Source: Dolomedes plantarius (taxonomy: Eukaryota; Arthropoda; Arachnida; Araneae; Dolomedidae). Taken from it: 64,000 nt of DNA. Numbering within the stretch: position 1 is the stretch's first letter; each line of letters begins with the position of its first letter. Positions 1-12,259 of this stretch are shown in pieces. The stretch lies in NCBI GenBank assembly GCA_907164885.2, contig OU015494.1, forward strand, positions 3,151,268 to 3,215,267, read 5' to 3'. Both the position numbers and the translations under genes were made by a program. The notes beneath the pieces are model-generated. The model saw only the letters and a list, made by a program, of their open reading frames with translations. It searched no databases and was not told where the DNA came from.

Positions 1-3000
1 TCCGTTAAATGAACCCAATGCTTTCATAAAATTTGTAACCGTCGGCAAAGGGTGACGATTGAACTCATGTCTCCAAACCTCGAGACCGCTATTCTGCCAA
101 CTGAACAAACCCGGCAGTGTGAGGAAGGAATATTTCTATATGCTTTCCCTCAAACATATTTCTCTTTCTTTTTGAGGTCAACGACACTGTAATCGGGTTG
201 GATACAACTTTTTCTTTATTTTAACCTGTTGGGGTTTTTCTTTATACGTTTGATAAACGTGTCATAATCGTCCTTTCGAACAGTCGGCTGCTAATCTGAC
301 GACCATCTACCAGTAACGAAGATAGGTCGGTATTTTACCAAATGAACTACTACGGCGATGTTCGGGAAGTGTCCTCATTTTTACGTAGTTTTCTCCGTTA
401 AGCCTTTGTTAGCTAAAATCTAAATGAAGTAGTAAGTTGGCCAAATGAAATGAAGATTCATTTTGGGGGGGAAATGCATTCAATAGTATATGTCATTCTT
501 TAATTCTTCCCAAGTTTAGAAAATTCATTCCGATTTTTAGAAAAAGATAGGTGAGTATTCTGTTTCACCTCCTCTACGGTAAAGGCTAGTTAGTGTAGAA
601 TGTTATCGATCGAGGACATATATCGCAAGTATGGAAGTGGAAAGAAAATTTTATCCAAATGAATTTTACACTGATTTTTAAAAATAAATTTTAATTAATT
701 CAGTGTTCTAGACTTACACAGTTTTTGCTTGTTTGGACTGTAAAATGTAGATTTTTTCTTTACCATAAACTTCAAGAATCTAAGTACTTAGATAAATTAC
801 AGTTACGCGAATAAAAAATTATAAATGTTTAATAGGACGTAGAAAAACCCAATGTATCTAGTTTAATACTATTTAAATTGGAGTCATTAATGTTTGATCA
901 TCTCTCTTTGAGTCTTCTCAGATTTAGAAAATAGACTTATCTTTCGGAAGGACGATTGAAAAAAGAAAAAAAATTATTAAAAACCTAAGAACGATGAGAA
1001 TTAATTCTTTTATAAAGTCAAACACCGATTTCAAGAATGGCCCTTAGCAGAATGCTTGAAATTCACCTCATATACCAGTTGTTAATAATAGGCTTAAACG
1101 ATATGTCAGCGATGTCTAGCCTCTCTTGTAAATTTAGTACTAAAAGATTCAAAAAACTGTCTAATCCTCTTATCATGCTATCCATCTTAATATCCTCTAA
1201 GCAGGTCTGGGCATAGTTGAGCTGTATTTTGTTGTTTATCCGTGAGAGCGCATCTTAGACTGAAAATATTATGTCTTTTTCTGCCATCAAATGAAAGGGT
1301 GGGGACATCTGCAGAGTCAAAAGTACAGGCAAAGAAATCTGAGTCTTCTTTAAACATTCAAGAAAAAGGTTTGTTTTGAGATAAATGTTTACAGGTTTAC
1401 GAATAACGAATGGAAACAATGATTGGTCAGCGGTCCAATTTAGCCATCGACAGCATTTTCATGCACAATAGGGTGCACTTTACTCGAATCCGTCTTTCAC
1501 CGCAGGATTTCCACACCACTGAATACAAAATGTGTATGTATGCCACACTCCATTGAAATGGCCTCCCGATTTTTATGAGGTGTCCCAATAAGAAAGAACC
1601 ACTGAAGAAACCGAAATGGAAGACTTAACAAGTGCTATTTATCAATGGCTCCAAAAGGAGAAAATGATTTGTAAACGTAATGCCATATAATTAGTCACAG
1701 GCCAATGAATGGAAAGAGAAGTGCCTCGACGAAGTAATAGAGGAAAAGATTATTGACAACGCTACAAACAAAAATCACGTCAAATCATTTTTCGCTTACA
1801 TCCAGATAACATACACACAATTTGTTCGCTTTTATACAAAATAGAAAGGGATCGCAAAGAATTGGCGGACATAATAGTTCAAAACATGTGTAGAAAGAGG
1901 ATACATATATTATCATTTTGGTTCAAGGAAAAACAAAAATAATGTCCATTTTTTTTTTCACTCCACATAAAATTTTCAAAATCTAGCAAGGTTCTGAAAT
2001 TCACTCTAAAAGTCGAATATTTGATACTTTTGAGATACGAGATTCCTTTGACCGTTCAATGTATTTTAACATGATGTACCAATCGTGCGCCAAAATTATT
2101 CTTCGAATCGAAGAAACAATATTTATCGTTCAAAATAAGTGTTTGGAAATCGAATAAAGGATAGAAGTTTTCACTCATGTTTTTGTCAAATCAAAGAAAT
2201 TTTTGAAAAGAAAATTCCCTGTCATCGCGCGAAACATTTAGTAACTATGTGTTCTTAATTACTGCATCGCAGTAAACGATTTATGAAAACAGAATCCTCC
2301 ATTCAAATGCCAGAATCAAATAAATCAATAAAATCTCGAATAGAAATTGCAAGAACATTTCAATTCGATGCAAATATATTTAAGACTTCGGGCTTCGCCT
2401 AGCTACGCTCAAGCCATCCGTGTAACATATTTATGTACTTCGGGCCCCACAAAAGAAAAAAAAAAGCCTACAAATGTATTAAATTCAAGTGAATAAATTC
2501 CTTTCAATTTTCATTCCCGTCGCTGCCGACAGATGTCAGCACCACTGCACCAGATGATTTGGTTTCCCAGCAGTGAGTGATTTTAGAATGAAAATATGTC
2601 TAAACCTATTGAATTAACAGAATAAGTTTACGCAGAAAAAATTATCAGTTTTCGAAGCTCTTTCTAAATATGTAACATTTATGTACTTTCATGAGAAAAA
2701 AAATTACACCGTTTCTTGTATATTTGTCGGCCATTTTTTTCCGAGGATCGGTGCCCTCCCGGATGAGTTACGGTCACGCGATCTCTCGACTTCCACTTGT
2801 CCCTTTATTAGTATAGAAGATAAAGAGAGTAATGAATCAAATTCAGACTTTATTCTTTTATATATGCATGATGCATAGCATTTGAAACTTTTTCTGATAA
2901 ATGATTTATCAAAACAGCGTATTATAAAAGCAACAAGGAGAAAAAATAAACATATATATTTTTTTAAATGCCTGCTCGTTGCATCCCCATTTCGGTCACA

Positions 3001-3066
3001 GGTTTTTGGACGCTTGTAAAAAATTAACTTTTTAGCTACAATACATTGTTTTAGAAACAAATGATG
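1..3066. other. AT-rich non-coding stretch
   Basis: No convincing coding region is seen. The sequence is AT-rich with stops in all frames. A weak tRNA-like block lies near 265-360 on the minus strand (an A-box-like TAGTTCATTTGG), possibly an old SINE relic. A short GC-rich patch near 2385-2450 (CTTCGGGCTTCGCC) resembles the tails of other interspersed repeats in this window. Confidence 0.5.
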
Positions 3067-3070
3067 TTAA

Positions 3071-3811
3071 GGGGACTCGCTACCCTTAAATCTTTAAAAC
3101 ATTCGATTTTTTGAAGAAAAAAATTGTTAAAGTCTGATCATTTCTAAACAAAATAAATCAAACCGCATGAAAATATTCCGCTTAGTTCCGGAGATATTGA
3201 TATTCTAAATATTTAATTACTGATCAAGTTTATGGTAAGAAAAATTTTAAACTCATTTTTCTCAAAATGTAATTTTGCATCATTCCGCAACTCATATCTC
3301 AAAAACTGTGAAACATAATTCCATAATTTTTTTATCACTGCATAATCATGTTATTTTATTGCTTCTGAACTAGAATTATTGCAGTCACAGCACATTTTGT
3401 TATTTTTTCAAGGGTAAATTAATGCAAAAATTTAAGGAAATTTTAAGTATATTTTGAGCAGTTTTTAAAAAAATTTTTAAAGTATTTTAATGTTGAATGT
3501 TTAATTGTATTTTGAATTATTTATTTTAAATATAAAACAGGAATTATACATTTAAGTGTAAAATTAATTTCATAGTTCTTCGCGCAAGCCAGTATACAAT
3601 AAAAATGCTTAAAAAATAAGGTATATCTAAAGCATTTTTTAAAAAAATTAAAAATTATTTTGAGAGTTGAAAATTTGTTTATTAAAATAAATATATCAAT
3701 TTATCATATACATAAAATTTGGAAAAATTGGGAGTAAATTGAAGTAATTACAAAGAGTCAAAAAGTATGAAAATATGCTTTATTTCCTCGACTTAGGAGT
3801 CGTGAGTCCCC
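3071..3811. mobile_element. TTAA-flanked inverted-repeat element (piggyBac-like MITE)
   Basis: A 741-bp AT-rich segment is bounded by TTAA at 3067-3070 and 3812-3815. Its ends are inverted: GGGGACTC at the left and GAGTCCCC at the right. TTAA duplication is the hallmark of piggyBac-type insertion, but the terminal GGGGACTC does not match the classic piggyBac CCY start and the terminal repeat is short (8 bp, weak beyond). There is no transposase, so it would be non-autonomous. Chance similarity is possible but unlikely given both ends and both TTAA sites. Confidence 0.55.
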
Positions 3812-4179
3812 TTAAATCATTTATTACACCAATGAAAAAAATTTAGAAGCAAGAAAATTCAGGGACAGGGGAAAAGGCAAATTATGAAATTCAAATTTAA
3901 AAGTACAAGTTAGACTTTTTGGGGAGAAAGCAGAAATATGATTTCAGAGCGATAAAGTTTGCCAGTAACACATTATGACCAAAAAAAGTTCTAGTGTTCA
4001 GCGCTTTCATTTTTCATAAAAATACATTTACTTTTTAATTTTCATTTAATGAAACCTTTGTAAAGAAAATTTTTCGTTAAAGATTATTGTACTAAAAACT
4101 AACGTAAAAATAAAGCTTCGAAAAGAAATAGGTCGAGTGTTATATAAAAGTTTGGACATCAATTTTTCCCTGACTATAA

Positions 4180-4290
4180 TGACGACACTTATTTCCCACC
4201 TGAGAAAAGACTTGGCCGGCTCAGGAATCGAACAGAACGGTGTGTGTTACATTACCAAGCGATGTGGTGACTTTTTCCGATTACCGCCCT
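4180..4290 (-). repeat. tRNA-derived SINE fragment
   Basis: Read on the minus strand, an A-box-like stretch (CATCGCTTGGTAATG) is followed about 30 bases later by a B-box-like GTTCGATTCC. The layout matches the head of the SINE copies at 37190 and 58640. Only a fragment is present, and no tail or target duplication was identified. Confidence 0.4.
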
Positions 4291-4919
4291 AGATGCGCAT
4301 TTTAATTTCACAGGTGGAGGTCTTAAGAAACTCTCCAGGCCAAAAACGAAAAAAGTTGCAGGGAAATAAAAATTGCCTCTTTATTTTAGAAAGTAGAATA
4401 TTATGAAAGTAGAATATAAGTAGAATATTTTCTTTGTTTTATAAGTTGATTGATGATATAAATAAAATAAAGTTCACAATGGTAAAAAGATTTGGCTAGC
4501 AAATAATAAAAACACAAGTTTAACTTTTTTTGTCCCAAATAAAAGAAGTAAATAAATCCAATATTTTAAGTTTCAGAAATAAATGGGCTTATAGAACTCT
4601 GACTCGATACTGTTTTTTAAAAAAATCAGTAGAATAAAAGATTACATATATTTGCGGAGAAACCTAAAAGTTCACGATTTCAAAAAGATTTGGCAAGCAA
4701 ATAAAAATACAGGAGCAAACTTTTTTTTCCTAGATAAAAGTTATTAATCAATACTTTTAGTTTCAGGAATAAATGACTCAGTACTGTTTAGAAAAAAAAA
4801 AATGTAAGCGAATTTTGTAATAAAATGTTTCCAAAGCAATTTTAATTTGACGATTAATTTTTTCCAATTTATTTAATGGAAAAGGAGAAAGCAAATAGTG
4901 ATAAAATGTGCCAACTTAC

Positions 4920-4976
4920 CCTAGCATGCTTCCTATCACTCTCAATATAACTCCTATGGGTATAAGCCGAGGCCAT
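4920..4976 (-). CDS. Candidate first coding exon of a minus-strand host gene
   Basis: On the minus strand a strong Kozak-context start (CGCAGCATGGCC) opens a 19-codon stretch, MASAYTHRSYIESDRKHAR, that ends exactly at a canonical splice donor AGG|GTAAGT (intron starts at 4919, phase 0). The same frame stays open upstream of the ATG, so a longer N-terminus is possible. A second donor-like GTGAGT lies upstream in the transcript (5082-5087) and could splice a 5' UTR exon. The exon sits about 200 bp downstream of an NRF1-type motif and is divergent from the plus-strand exon at 5230. No downstream exon was recognised in the AT-rich DNA to the left, and the protein is not recognised. The local base composition is unlike the surrounding repeats, which supports a real exon, but this remains a prediction. 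Confidence 0.42.
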
Positions 4977-5174
4977 GCTGCGAGCCTCAGACAAAGCTTG
5001 GAAAGGGATCCCGTGAAGATGTGCCCAGAAAGTGCAACATTGCTTCGAGTTGGTTGCGAGGACAATGCTTTTGGAGGTGGTACTCACCCGTGACGAAGTA
5101 ATCGCAATCAAACAAAAAAATCGACATTCCCACCGCAATAATAATTGCGCGATAAAACAGACGTGACAATCAGC

Positions 5175-5185
5175 TGCGCAGGCGC
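5175..5185. promoter_or_regulatory. NRF1-type motif in a putative bidirectional promoter
   Basis: The minus strand reads GCGCCTGCGCA, the consensus core bound by NRF1 in animals. It lies in a short CpG-containing patch (about 5085-5260) in otherwise AT-rich DNA, between two divergent ATG-plus-donor exons (4976 minus, 5230 plus). NRF1 sites often mark promoters of housekeeping and mitochondrial genes. Promoter function here is inferred from position only. Confidence 0.45.
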
Positions 5186-5229
5186 ATTACGCTCAGTGCC
5201 CACCAAAGCAGAACGCCAAGACGACCGTA

Positions 5230-5278
5230 ATGTCTTTGGTGGGCCGCATCCTCTGTCTTCCCAGACCTGATGCCATCA
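5230..5278 (+). CDS. Candidate first coding exon of a plus-strand host gene
   Basis: ATG at 5230 opens 16 codons plus one base, MSLVGRILCLPRPDAI, ending at a donor CA|GTAAGC (intron begins 5279, phase 1). The N-terminus has basic residues and no acidic residue for its first 13 positions, so a mitochondrial presequence is conceivable, but that is speculative. The exon lies about 45 bp from the NRF1-type motif and points away from the minus-strand exon at 4976. The candidate terminal exon at 6090 is open in phase 0, so the two cannot be joined directly and an intermediate exon would be needed. The product is not recognised. Confidence 0.38.
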
Positions 5279-5582
5279 GTAAGCATTTCCTTGCGATCAA
5301 GTTAAAGGGACTTTGCCTAAACATTTCCATTCAGGCTAGAGAGATGTTGTCGTACCATTCTTCGACTTTGGATGTTCTTTGAAACTTTATTAGGCGCATC
5401 GTTTTTTAGAAAACACAGCTTAATAAGAATACTTTTACTTAAGAAGTTCAAGGACCCCCCCCTCCCCCCCCTGGAAGATAAAAGAATTCGGTTAACAGAG
5501 GTGTCATCGGAGACACTCTTAGTGCATTGGGTGATGACAAGTTTTGGTCTTGATTTAACTGCACATGTTTTATGTTGCCAAA

Positions 5583-5893
5583 CAGGGCCGCCCAGAGACT
5601 TTACGGGGCCTGGGGCAAACTTCTGTTGGGGGCCCCAAGACTATTTTTCAGAGGACTATTTTGTAGTAAGAGAAATCTGATTAATCGAATAATTTTTTTA
5701 TTTTTTATTTTTGGAGGGGCCCCTTTTTTCAGGAGATTATTTTGAATTTTGAAGTACGGTACAAGTTTCAGAATTTTCTTTCAGAGGAAATCTAATAAAT
5801 AATTTTTAAAAATTTTTTGGGGCCCCTCCGGCAGTTGGGGGCCTGGGACAAAGTGCCCCAGTTGCCCCCCCCCCCCTCCTCTGGGCGGCCCTG
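5583..5893. mobile_element. hAT-type MITE, copy 1
   Basis: A 311-bp element has ends CAGGGCCGCCCAGAG and CTCTGGGCGGCCCTG, perfect 15-bp inverted repeats. It is flanked by the 8-bp near-duplication TTGCCAAA (5575-5582) and ATGCCAAA (5894-5901), one mismatch. CAGGG...CCCTG ends and an 8-bp target duplication identify hAT-superfamily mobilisation. The interior is non-coding, with GGGGCCCC-type blocks and homopolymers. A related copy in the opposite orientation lies at 59747-60031. Confidence 0.85.
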
Positions 5894-6089
5894 ATGCCAA
5901 ATCGACGAGAGAAAAAAAGGCTGTCTATCAAAATGTATCGATACTCTCACAGTGACATAATTTTGCAAACCAAAATTCGACCCTTTTTGAACCCTCATGT
6001 GTGAGGAATTTTCTGCGCCGTTTTGAACCAAACATAGTTTATCAAATGAAAGTCTATACGACTTTGAAATAACTTTTAATTTTTTACAG

Positions 6090-6245
6090 GGGTCGAGGTT
6101 GGAAGTGGGGGATGCTCAGTTCGAATCCATTCAATACCTTCGTGTCGATGAAGTCGGAGAGGATACTGGCGGCGGTGTTGGTCCTCCATTCAAACGAATG
6201 TCTTCATTGAGAAGTGGCAAACAACATTTTTTTGACACTTACTGA
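6090..6245 (+). CDS. Candidate 3'-terminal coding exon
   Basis: A pyrimidine-rich acceptor (TTTTAATTTTTTACAG, ending 6089) leads into 51 sense codons and a TGA at 6243-6245. The peptide begins GSRLEVGDAQFESIQYL, has an acidic middle (VDEVGEDTGGGVG), then a basic tail with PPFKRMSSLRSGK, and ends HFFDTY. Codon use is balanced and GC-rich compared with flanking DNA, and no transposon similarity is apparent. It could be the last exon of the gene beginning at 5230, but the phase differs (5230 exon ends phase 1, this one opens phase 0). An intervening exon or a separate gene must be assumed. No product is assigned. Confidence 0.42.
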   Translation, partial: GSRLEVGDAQFESIQYLRVDEVGEDTGGGVGPPFKRMSSLRSGKQHFFDTY

Positions 6246-7233
6246 TGTGGATCGAAATTTAAATTAGTTTTAAAAAATATGAAAACGGCACTGAACGATC
6301 GATTTTCAAATGCAGAAAATAGAGTTAAAAATATTCATTTAAATTATTTTGCTTCCTCAGCAATCCAATAAAATATAAAATAGTGAAAGATTTCGAACGA
6401 TCTTGGATGAATTATTAATGGACTATTCAAACTACAGATAAAGCTTCAAAACGTAGTTTCAATTCCACCAAAATGAAATCACCCTTTCTACAGCATTTCA
6501 TTCAAGAAGGCTTACTATCGCTGAATACTTCTAACTTCGCCTTTCGATCAGTCGAAAAACGATAAATTAATCTGATGGTGGAGATTTTGACTTCTTAAGG
6601 TTGTATTCGAGCGGAAATAGTCACTCACTCAGTGGCTAAACTTTTTTTTTAAACAGTCGAAAACAATTTTCTAAAAATGTCCTCTTGAGGAAAGCCTGCA
6701 CCCTTCTCAGCCTGGGTGGCCACTCATGGATAGTTTGAAAAGGCAACGCCATTTGAAAAGCTCGTGAGCTTGTAATTCTCACCAATAGCCTTGAAAACTG
6801 GGTGCTCATGTATGAACAAAATGGTTTCGATACCAAATATTAGACAAATTAAAATGCTCCTTGAAGTTAGCACCGATCAATGATCAAGCGACTGGCTAAT
6901 GAAGATCAAATATTTTTAAAACATTTCCATTCTATACCTAACTGCTAGTAAAATGGTCAATGTATATTACAGCAGCTCAGATCTCCTGCTATAACAGGTG
7001 TCGATAGAAAGGATCGTAAATTCAAAATGACTGCATTTATCAACACTAAAGTTTACAAATAAGATAACGTAGATTTTGAAATGATGTCTGAAGGTTTGCC
7101 AGAGATTAAAGAGCATGAAATTAAAAATTTCTCCAATTTCATGGTCATGTAATTGTATATGACGAAATTTAATATTAGAACTAACGCTAATTCTAGAAAA
7201 CACGTAAGAACTGTGAACTAATCGCTACTTGTA
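6246..7233. other. Non-coding AT-rich spacer
   Basis: This stretch lies between the candidate terminal exon and the first DD41D mariner. Nothing beyond simple AT-rich sequence is recognised. It may include the 3' UTR of the exon ending at 6245. Confidence 0.4.
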
Positions 7234-8542
7234 CAGAAGGTCGTTCGCACTTTATGGAAAAGATTTTGTAATTTATTTTTGTCGATTGCATTTTAAGATA
7301 AAAATTTGGCAACTTCAAAATAATCGTATGCTACTGTTTTGTTTTGGTTGGAATGTAAAATAAAAAATTTAAATAGAAAATGGCTCCTAAAATTCACAGA
7401 TAGCTCGAGGGTTACGTAACTGCGCTTTCCGAGGAGAAATATTCGTCTCAACAAATTATGAAGCGGTGTAAAAATCGCGGTTATGGCATTTCAAAAAAAG
7501 GTATTTATGATATATTAAATTTGAATGGGGAAAAAAATCTAACTGAAAGTAAAAATGAAAACATGACCGCGAAACCTCATCCTAAGATTGTTCGAATGCA
7601 GGTAAATATCAAGAAAGTAAAGTCTCTGATTCTAAAAGAAAATCCGACGACTCAAAGATCATTCGCATCGAAACTAGGAATATCTTCTGGCACTGTAAGT
7701 AAAATCCTTCATAAAGATTTGAAGTTAAAACTATTTTTAAATCTGAAGTTCATCTGTTTTTTGCCAAAGCATATTGCTAAAAGAAAACAAATCGTAGGAA
7801 ATTATATGAAAAACACCTAGCTGCTGAAAAATGAAAATTTGTGGTAACACTCGATAAGGCATGGTGTATTTAAGTGACTGTAATAAAAAAAAGATCAATT
7901 TTTTATTGCTCAACTGACGGGAATGGCCATACGAAATGGCCTCGTGAGTGTACAGAAAAGTTCCCAAAGGGATTCATGATAGTTGCAGGATTTTGTTACA
8001 ACGGCAAATTAAAAATCAACAAAGTCTCAAGTAATGCCAAAATTAATTCACTCTATTATCACCAGAATATCTTAGAACCAAATTTTGAAGAAAAGTTCCA
8101 GTATTATATGGAAAGGACATTGATAAAGTTCAGCTTCATATGCGCAAAACCTCTAGTCACACCCTTAAATCAACTGCCGCTTATTTATCAAAGAAAGAAT
8201 CAGAAACAGGAATAAAGTGTATCCCATTTAATGAAATACCTGTAAAATCACCTGACGCTTCTCCAAGGGACTTTTGCGCTTTCATTTTATTAAAGCGAGC
8301 CTTACGAAAACGGCATCCAAGAACACTGAACGGAGTTTGAAAAACGGTCCAAGAGGAACGGTGTAAAATTGACATGACAGTGCTAAGAAAAAGTTTACTT
8401 TCATGGAAAATTCGAGCTAGAGCTATAGCTATTGTCAAGAACCATGGCTATCAGATAGAAGCAAATCGCCACAAAACATATGGCATTTATACATAACACG
8501 TAACTATCAAAATCGTTTCCATAAAGTGCGAACGGCCTTCTG
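7234..8542 (+). mobile_element. DD41D (rosa-like) mariner element, copy 1
   Basis: A 1309-bp element is flanked by TA at 7232-7233 and 8543-8544. Its inverted ends share CAGAAGG(T/C)CGTTCGCACTT and continue to about 38 bp with few mismatches. It encloses one transposase-like pseudogene on the plus strand. Ends, interior and coding region match the inverted second copy at 37580-38881. Confidence 0.88.
7380..8496 (+). pseudogene. DD41D mariner transposase, decayed
   Basis: This is a cut-and-paste transposase of the IS630-Tc1-mariner superfamily, heavily mutated. The ATG at 7380 is followed after seven codons by TAG at 7401-7403 where the second copy has TGG. The frame then stays open through an N-terminal helix-turn-helix-like region to 7820 (VNIKKVKSLILKENPTTQR, GISSGTVSKI). 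Later parts occur in shifted frames with further stops. The first catalytic block reads VVTLDKAW (Asp kept, next Glu changed to Lys). The second block is HMRKTSSHT, where copy 2 has HMDKVSSHT, so the second catalytic Asp is lost. The third block, SPDASPRDFCAF, keeps its Asp. Forty-one residues separate the second and third catalytic positions in the better-preserved copy 2, placing the family in DD41D. Inactive. Confidence 0.85.
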
Positions 8543-11500
8543 TACTACAACGTCCTTCAGCACTAATATATCGAAAAAGATAAGAAAAAATAAAGGAAGA
8601 TTGGTGGGGTGACATTTTATTTTATACTTGCAGGGCTTCGCCCGTCTAGCCGGTCGGTTTAGGGACCTGCTCCCTTCAGCAATCGTTGTCAGAGAATGGA
8701 AATACTAAAAAACAACTAATAAAGGTGATTAAATTTTGTGGATACGCATACCACGTCCTGCAAACAATCGCAAGCAGAAGAAAAATTCTTTTCTCCCCCC
8801 CCCCCCGGCGAGTCGGCGTTGCCCGGTATTTTAAGAATGTTTGTTAACCCAAAGCAATTTAAAAACTAAACACAGTATAAATTACATAGTAAAAACAAAA
8901 ACATGTGAAATGTTATAAATATGAATAAAAAGAAAACCCAATATAAAAATATATAAATTTATAATAAACTCCTCAGAATTCAGCTAGATTTTGCCTTTCA
9001 TCCTTGGAGCAAAAAAAGCTGAAAAGTAAAACATTGAATGTGTACATCTATATAAATAAAGCAAAGTGTCCCTATGTATGTATGTATGTATGTATGTACG
9101 CATGTATGTATATATCGTATACAAATCTACATTTTTTGACGAATCTGGTTGAAACTTCGTATACTTATGTTTTGAAGCCTTAGGATAATTCTAAAATAAG
9201 TTTGGAAGCTTTAAAATAATTATAATAATTTTATTTAATAAAAAGCCAACAATTTTGAAGGGTGACAACAGTAAATGGAAGCTGTTACATTTCCGGGAAT
9301 CACTCCTATGTGTCTCGCTAACTTTCGATTGTTTACTTTCTGAAATTTGGTAATTTGGTATATTACATATTATCTTTGTACTTCAGAATGCTTAGTATAT
9401 TGTAATTTATATTGTTCTTAATTTTATAATTCACAATGTACTTTTAAAAGCATAAAAATTAGTATATCTTAACTAAAAAGAATCAGTCTAAACTTTAAGC
9501 ACAGTTTTGTCATTTGTGATTCACTCACAAAAATTAGCCGTAACAGAGAAGAGAGGTCCAAAAATTTAAATGAAAGTAAAATCAAATTCAAAATTCTTCT
9601 TACCCACCCTCAGGTGGTCACATAAAGCCAAAAATAATTAAAATCGGCCAATAATTAGTAAAGTTATTTTTCATACCAAAACTCAAATTCACGATTGTAC
9701 ACAAGCGATCTTCGTTGCCAAAAAATTTTCAAGAATTCAGTATGAATTTAACGCTCGCGCATGAAGTATTTATTTTGATAAATATAACATATAAATATAT
9801 TTATTATAACAAATATATTTTCATTTTAAAAGTTCATTTGTTCAGCAAGTGCTTCTTTTTCAAAAGGGAAATGTATCTTCATCGAAATAAATACTTAAAA
9901 AAAATATTCCAGTGAAGACGTCTCGAATAATGAAAGTGCAGGAAACAACTACTTTATAAATACATTCAGTTTTTTGATACAATAATCGGTTAATATGAAG
10001 GACGTTGGTGGATATCAAAACGTAGTCATTAGTTTGCAGTACACTAATTTTCACTTTCGTTGGTATAGTTTCTATAGCAATGAAATCTGAACTAATTCTA
10101 AACACTAAAATGCAACACTCTATTTGAAATATTCGTGAAAGTGGAAAATGCCTATATTTCGTACATTTGAGACTCTTTTACACAAGCGAGCAGAACTGCT
10201 GTAATATAAATAGGTAACATGGTTTATAAACGAAACAAAAAGATTAACTGCCTATTCATTGGATTGATTACTATTGTATAAAGCTTTTGTATTGATAAAC
10301 ATTCGTTTCTTCGGCTGAAGAGTTAATTTTTTGAAATTCATATATATTTTTCTTAATCCAAAATATATTTTAAAGTGTATATGTTTTATGAATCAAATTA
10401 TTATACCGGTAGGTTTTTCATAAATCATGTTGATTTTCAAAATTTATAGAGTTGTTTCGCATACGTGTATTTAAAAAGAGCTAGATGTTTGGAAAAGGAA
10501 ATTCTTAATTCCTAGTTTCTCTGTTGTTAGAAAGCTGAATATTGAAACAAAACAAAAAAAAACTTAAGAGCCATGTATAATAATAGTAATTTTAATAATA
10601 AATCAGTTTTTTAATCGCAAAATACACCACTATAAAAAATATTCAGAGTTACTTTTTTTCCAGTCTCTAGAAAAAATATATATGGCAAGAAAAAAAAATT
10701 TCAAGAGAGAAAAAGAAACTTTCTAAAAAATTTTATCCACCATCAAAGTAGCTCTAATTAGATAGCATTTCACCGGTGCAATATTCAATGGAAACGAAAC
10801 AATTAACTAATAGATTTCAACGGATGAAACGGTTTTAATTAGATCAATAGTTTTCAAGGTTAGCTAACGTAAACAAAGAGTTTATTATTTTTATTATTAT
10901 TTTATATTTCATCTTAAAATAAATTTACGGACTCATTCAAGCAGTTCGGTTTTCCATTTAAAGAATGAGATCTGAATATTCTGAAAATTAAATACTTTAA
11001 ATGTTTCTAAAATTCAGACACTTGATATTCCAATAACATTATAAGTTAAGTTATTCATTACCCAAATACAAAGCGCATTGTTTAAATGGTTCAGGGTAGA
11101 ACTAAATGCATGGTTAATATTTTGCCACAAATATTACATCCTCACTGAAACGGTGTTTTAATATTTTTACATTTAATCTGATGAGAGCCAAAAAATTACC
11201 CTTTATAATTTATTACTCTGGCATCCAAGCATTTCAAATTCCCAAATGATGCAAAATACTGCCAAGATATGTGGTAAATTTTTGCTGCAAAAGCAACTGA
11301 AAGGCAATTCTCTTACGCTACTTCCACTGAAATTTAGGGTAGAACTTTCCTGACACCCAATGTTTGTTTCACTCCCATACAGCCTGTCTCAGAGAACTCC
11401 ACGATACATATTTCAGCATGATTGAAGGTATTTGAACATAGAGAAAGATTTCAGTTAGAAAGGTTCGATTTGGCATCCCAACTGATACAACTGAAATCAT

Positions 11501-12250
11501 TTATTTCAATCATCCGAGTGAATTATACAATAGCAGCCTGAGAAAGTAAGGGTATCAATGTACTCTTCTTTACGAGGTACTTGACGCAATGCAAGATCAC
11601 ACTGTTAATTTGCATAGTCCTGCTTATCTTTGCGAAAGCGTGTTTTTGGAAATTATTTTCAAAATTGAAAGACGAGTAGAGTGACCGATTTTCAGTTTTA
11701 ATAGACATTTAAAATTATGCTATTCATTAAACAGTGGTTATTCAATTTTTAGTTATAAATGGTGAAAAGCGGTATCTCAAATGGAAGAAAAGAAATCAAT
11801 CTTCTTATACCCTTGGAATAAAAGTTATGTATAGATGCAACCAAATTCCATTTAGACTCAATGAACCGTTATTGTCCCTTTAACCTGAAGCAGTTTGTCT
11901 TTGAATAAAGGAAACTAAATTTTCGTAGCTGTATGCGAAGCGTTATTCCACTGTCGTTCGGGAATTTTACACAAGTTGATATTCTGTGGACCAAAAAGTC
12001 TTCTGTGCAATGCAGTTCTCGCCAATATAATGCAAGAAAAATAATTTTAAAAATCCCTCACGGCAGAATATCTGTTTTATGTTTCTCGGCGTTTCAGTTA
12101 TACACACACACACTCATATTCTATATATTAAAAACGCCCGACCATTATTAATTGCCTTTGAAAAGTTAAAACGTATTCTAAATTCCTTTCAACCTCAATA
12201 AAGCACAGCCCCTATTTCAAAAACGAAATAACCGACTATTCTATTCTCTC
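8543..12250. other. AT-rich non-coding region with repeat fragments
   Basis: No gene is recognised. Near 8625-8665 and 8790-8835 are GC-rich tails (GGCTTCGCCCG; a C-run followed by GGCGAGTCGGCG) like the ends of interspersed repeats. Around 9045-9290 is a block beginning with a TATG array and containing GTTGAAACTTCGTATAC, reminiscent of the repeat family at 45862. The rest, to 12250, is plain AT-rich sequence. Confidence 0.4.
9073..9112. repeat. (TATG)n microsatellite
   Basis: An interrupted TATG tetranucleotide array of about nine units with a TACGCATG interruption, followed by TATATATCG. Confidence 0.85.
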
Positions 12251-12259
12251 CAATGCACG

